NCBI GenBank assembly: GCA_947589615.1
Contig: CANQBU010000067.1
Location: 1 to 6,708, forward strand
From: an uncultured Clostridia bacterium
GTDB taxonomy: Bacteria > Bacillota > Clostridia > Christensenellales > UBA1242
Direction of reading: 5' to 3'
DNA: 6,708 nt
Each line of letters starts with the position of its first letter. The first letter of the stretch is position 1. The notes under the pieces were generated by a model. That model worked only from the letters and a program-made list of their open reading frames with translations. It made no database searches and was not told the DNA's origin. The translations under genes and the position numbers were made by a program. Below are positions 6,244-6,708 of this stretch, in pieces.

Positions 6244-6708
6244 ATTTATATTTGCTCATTCCATTTTTTGTGATTTTGATTTTCTTTATTCCTGTAAAAC
6301 TCGAAGTGAGGATTTCTTTCAATGTTCTCGAAAAAATGGGGGCATTTGGTATATTCGTTTTTGGTTTCAAAGTGGAATATCAACAATTTTGGATAGAAAA
6401 TAAAAAGATAATAACAAAGAAGGAGAATGAATTAGAAAGCCATGAATTAAATGCTCAAAGTAAAGAAGTTATATTTTTTGATATGCTGAGCCATGAAATA
6501 AAAGACAAAACGAAATTAAAAGAATTTTTTGTGTTTTACAATCTCGGCGTTGGAGACGCTTTTTCATCTGCTATGGTTGGAGGAACAATAAATGCAATAT
6601 TATTATCAATTATGACTGCAATAAAAAATTCCAAACCCACTGCATCTATGGGTGTTTATGACACAATATCCTATAATAAGAAAATTTGCCAGTTTGCATT
6701 AAAGAGTT
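6240..6708 (+). CDS. Membrane-anchored DUF2953-type protein, N-terminal part (partial, runs off the window)
   Basis: An open frame of 156 codons continues past the right edge. Residues 2-19 (LYLLIPFFVILIFFIPVK) form one N-terminal membrane anchor, followed by a beta-rich stretch, a charged linker (about 52-75), and the segment YNLGVGDAFSSAMVGGTINAI. That segment resembles the G-x-G-D-A-x-x-(T/S)-A-x-x-x-G core of the DUF2953 family, which includes B. subtilis YtfI, encoded beside the spore protein gene ytfJ. The biochemical role of the family is unknown to me. The gene overlaps gpr by four bases (ATGA) and has a strong Shine-Dalgarno inside gpr, so the two are surely cotranscribed and probably coupled. 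Its position after a spore protease supports a sporulation role. The family call rests on pattern memory and a partial sequence. A ytfJ-like gene just beyond the edge would strengthen it. Confidence 0.6.
   Translation, partial: MNLYLLIPFFVILIFFIPVKLEVRISFNVLEKMGAFGIFVFGFKVEYQQFWIENKKIITKKENELESHELNAQSKEVIFFDMLSHEIKDKTKLKEFFVFYNLGVGDAFSSAMVGGTINAILLSIMTAIKNSKPTASMGVYDTISYNKKICQFALKS

Noticed and set aside
1..6708. CRISPR array, insertion sequence, tRNA or attachment site
   Set aside because: I saw no direct-repeat arrays, transposase motifs, terminal inverted repeats or tRNA-like folds. Most of the window is explained by conserved genes.

Overview
The window looks like a piece of chromosome from a low-GC, spore-forming member of the Bacillota, most likely Clostridia and probably from a little-characterised lineage. 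The evidence is the AT-rich sequence (roughly one third G+C by eye), strong AAAGGAGG-type ribosome binding sites, a McsB-ClpC heat-shock pair, long-form HPF, and an rpsT/gpr divergent pair in which gpr encodes the germination protease of spores. The standard bacterial code with TGA as stop fits every gene.

Layout. (1) Positions 1-3222 form a plus-strand protein-quality-control and ribosome-hibernation block: the last 39 codons of a probable mcsB, then clpC overlapping it by four bases, then hpf 55 bases further on, closed by a strong hairpin terminator. (2) A single minus-strand gene (3294-4949) encodes a complete ABC half-transporter with fused membrane and ATPase domains. It converges on hpf, appears to share hpf's terminator, and has its own near-consensus promoter placed so close to the ATG that its mRNA is predicted to be leaderless. 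(3) rpsT (5113-5379, minus strand) has its own promoter and terminator. (4) Divergent from rpsT is a compact gpr (5485-6243), translationally coupled by an ATGA overlap to a membrane-anchored DUF2953-type protein that runs off the right edge.

How the genes work together. McsB marks proteins by arginine phosphorylation and ClpC unfolds them for ClpP. The two glutamates known to bind phosphoarginine in the Bacillus ClpC N-domain are conserved here. HPF dimerises and silences ribosomes in stress or stationary phase, so clpC-hpf may be a combined stress unit, although a plausible promoter in front of hpf lets it act alone. On the right, rpsT-gpr matches a gene order known from Bacillus, but the gene after gpr is a DUF2953 protein rather than spoIIP.

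I do not see an evidently new multi-gene system. The points most worth a second look are the shortened GPR (no visible propeptide, an internal segment missing, and a conserved Asp replaced), the two genes without Shine-Dalgarno sequences among neighbours with very strong ones, and the clpC-hpf and gpr-DUF2953 linkages.
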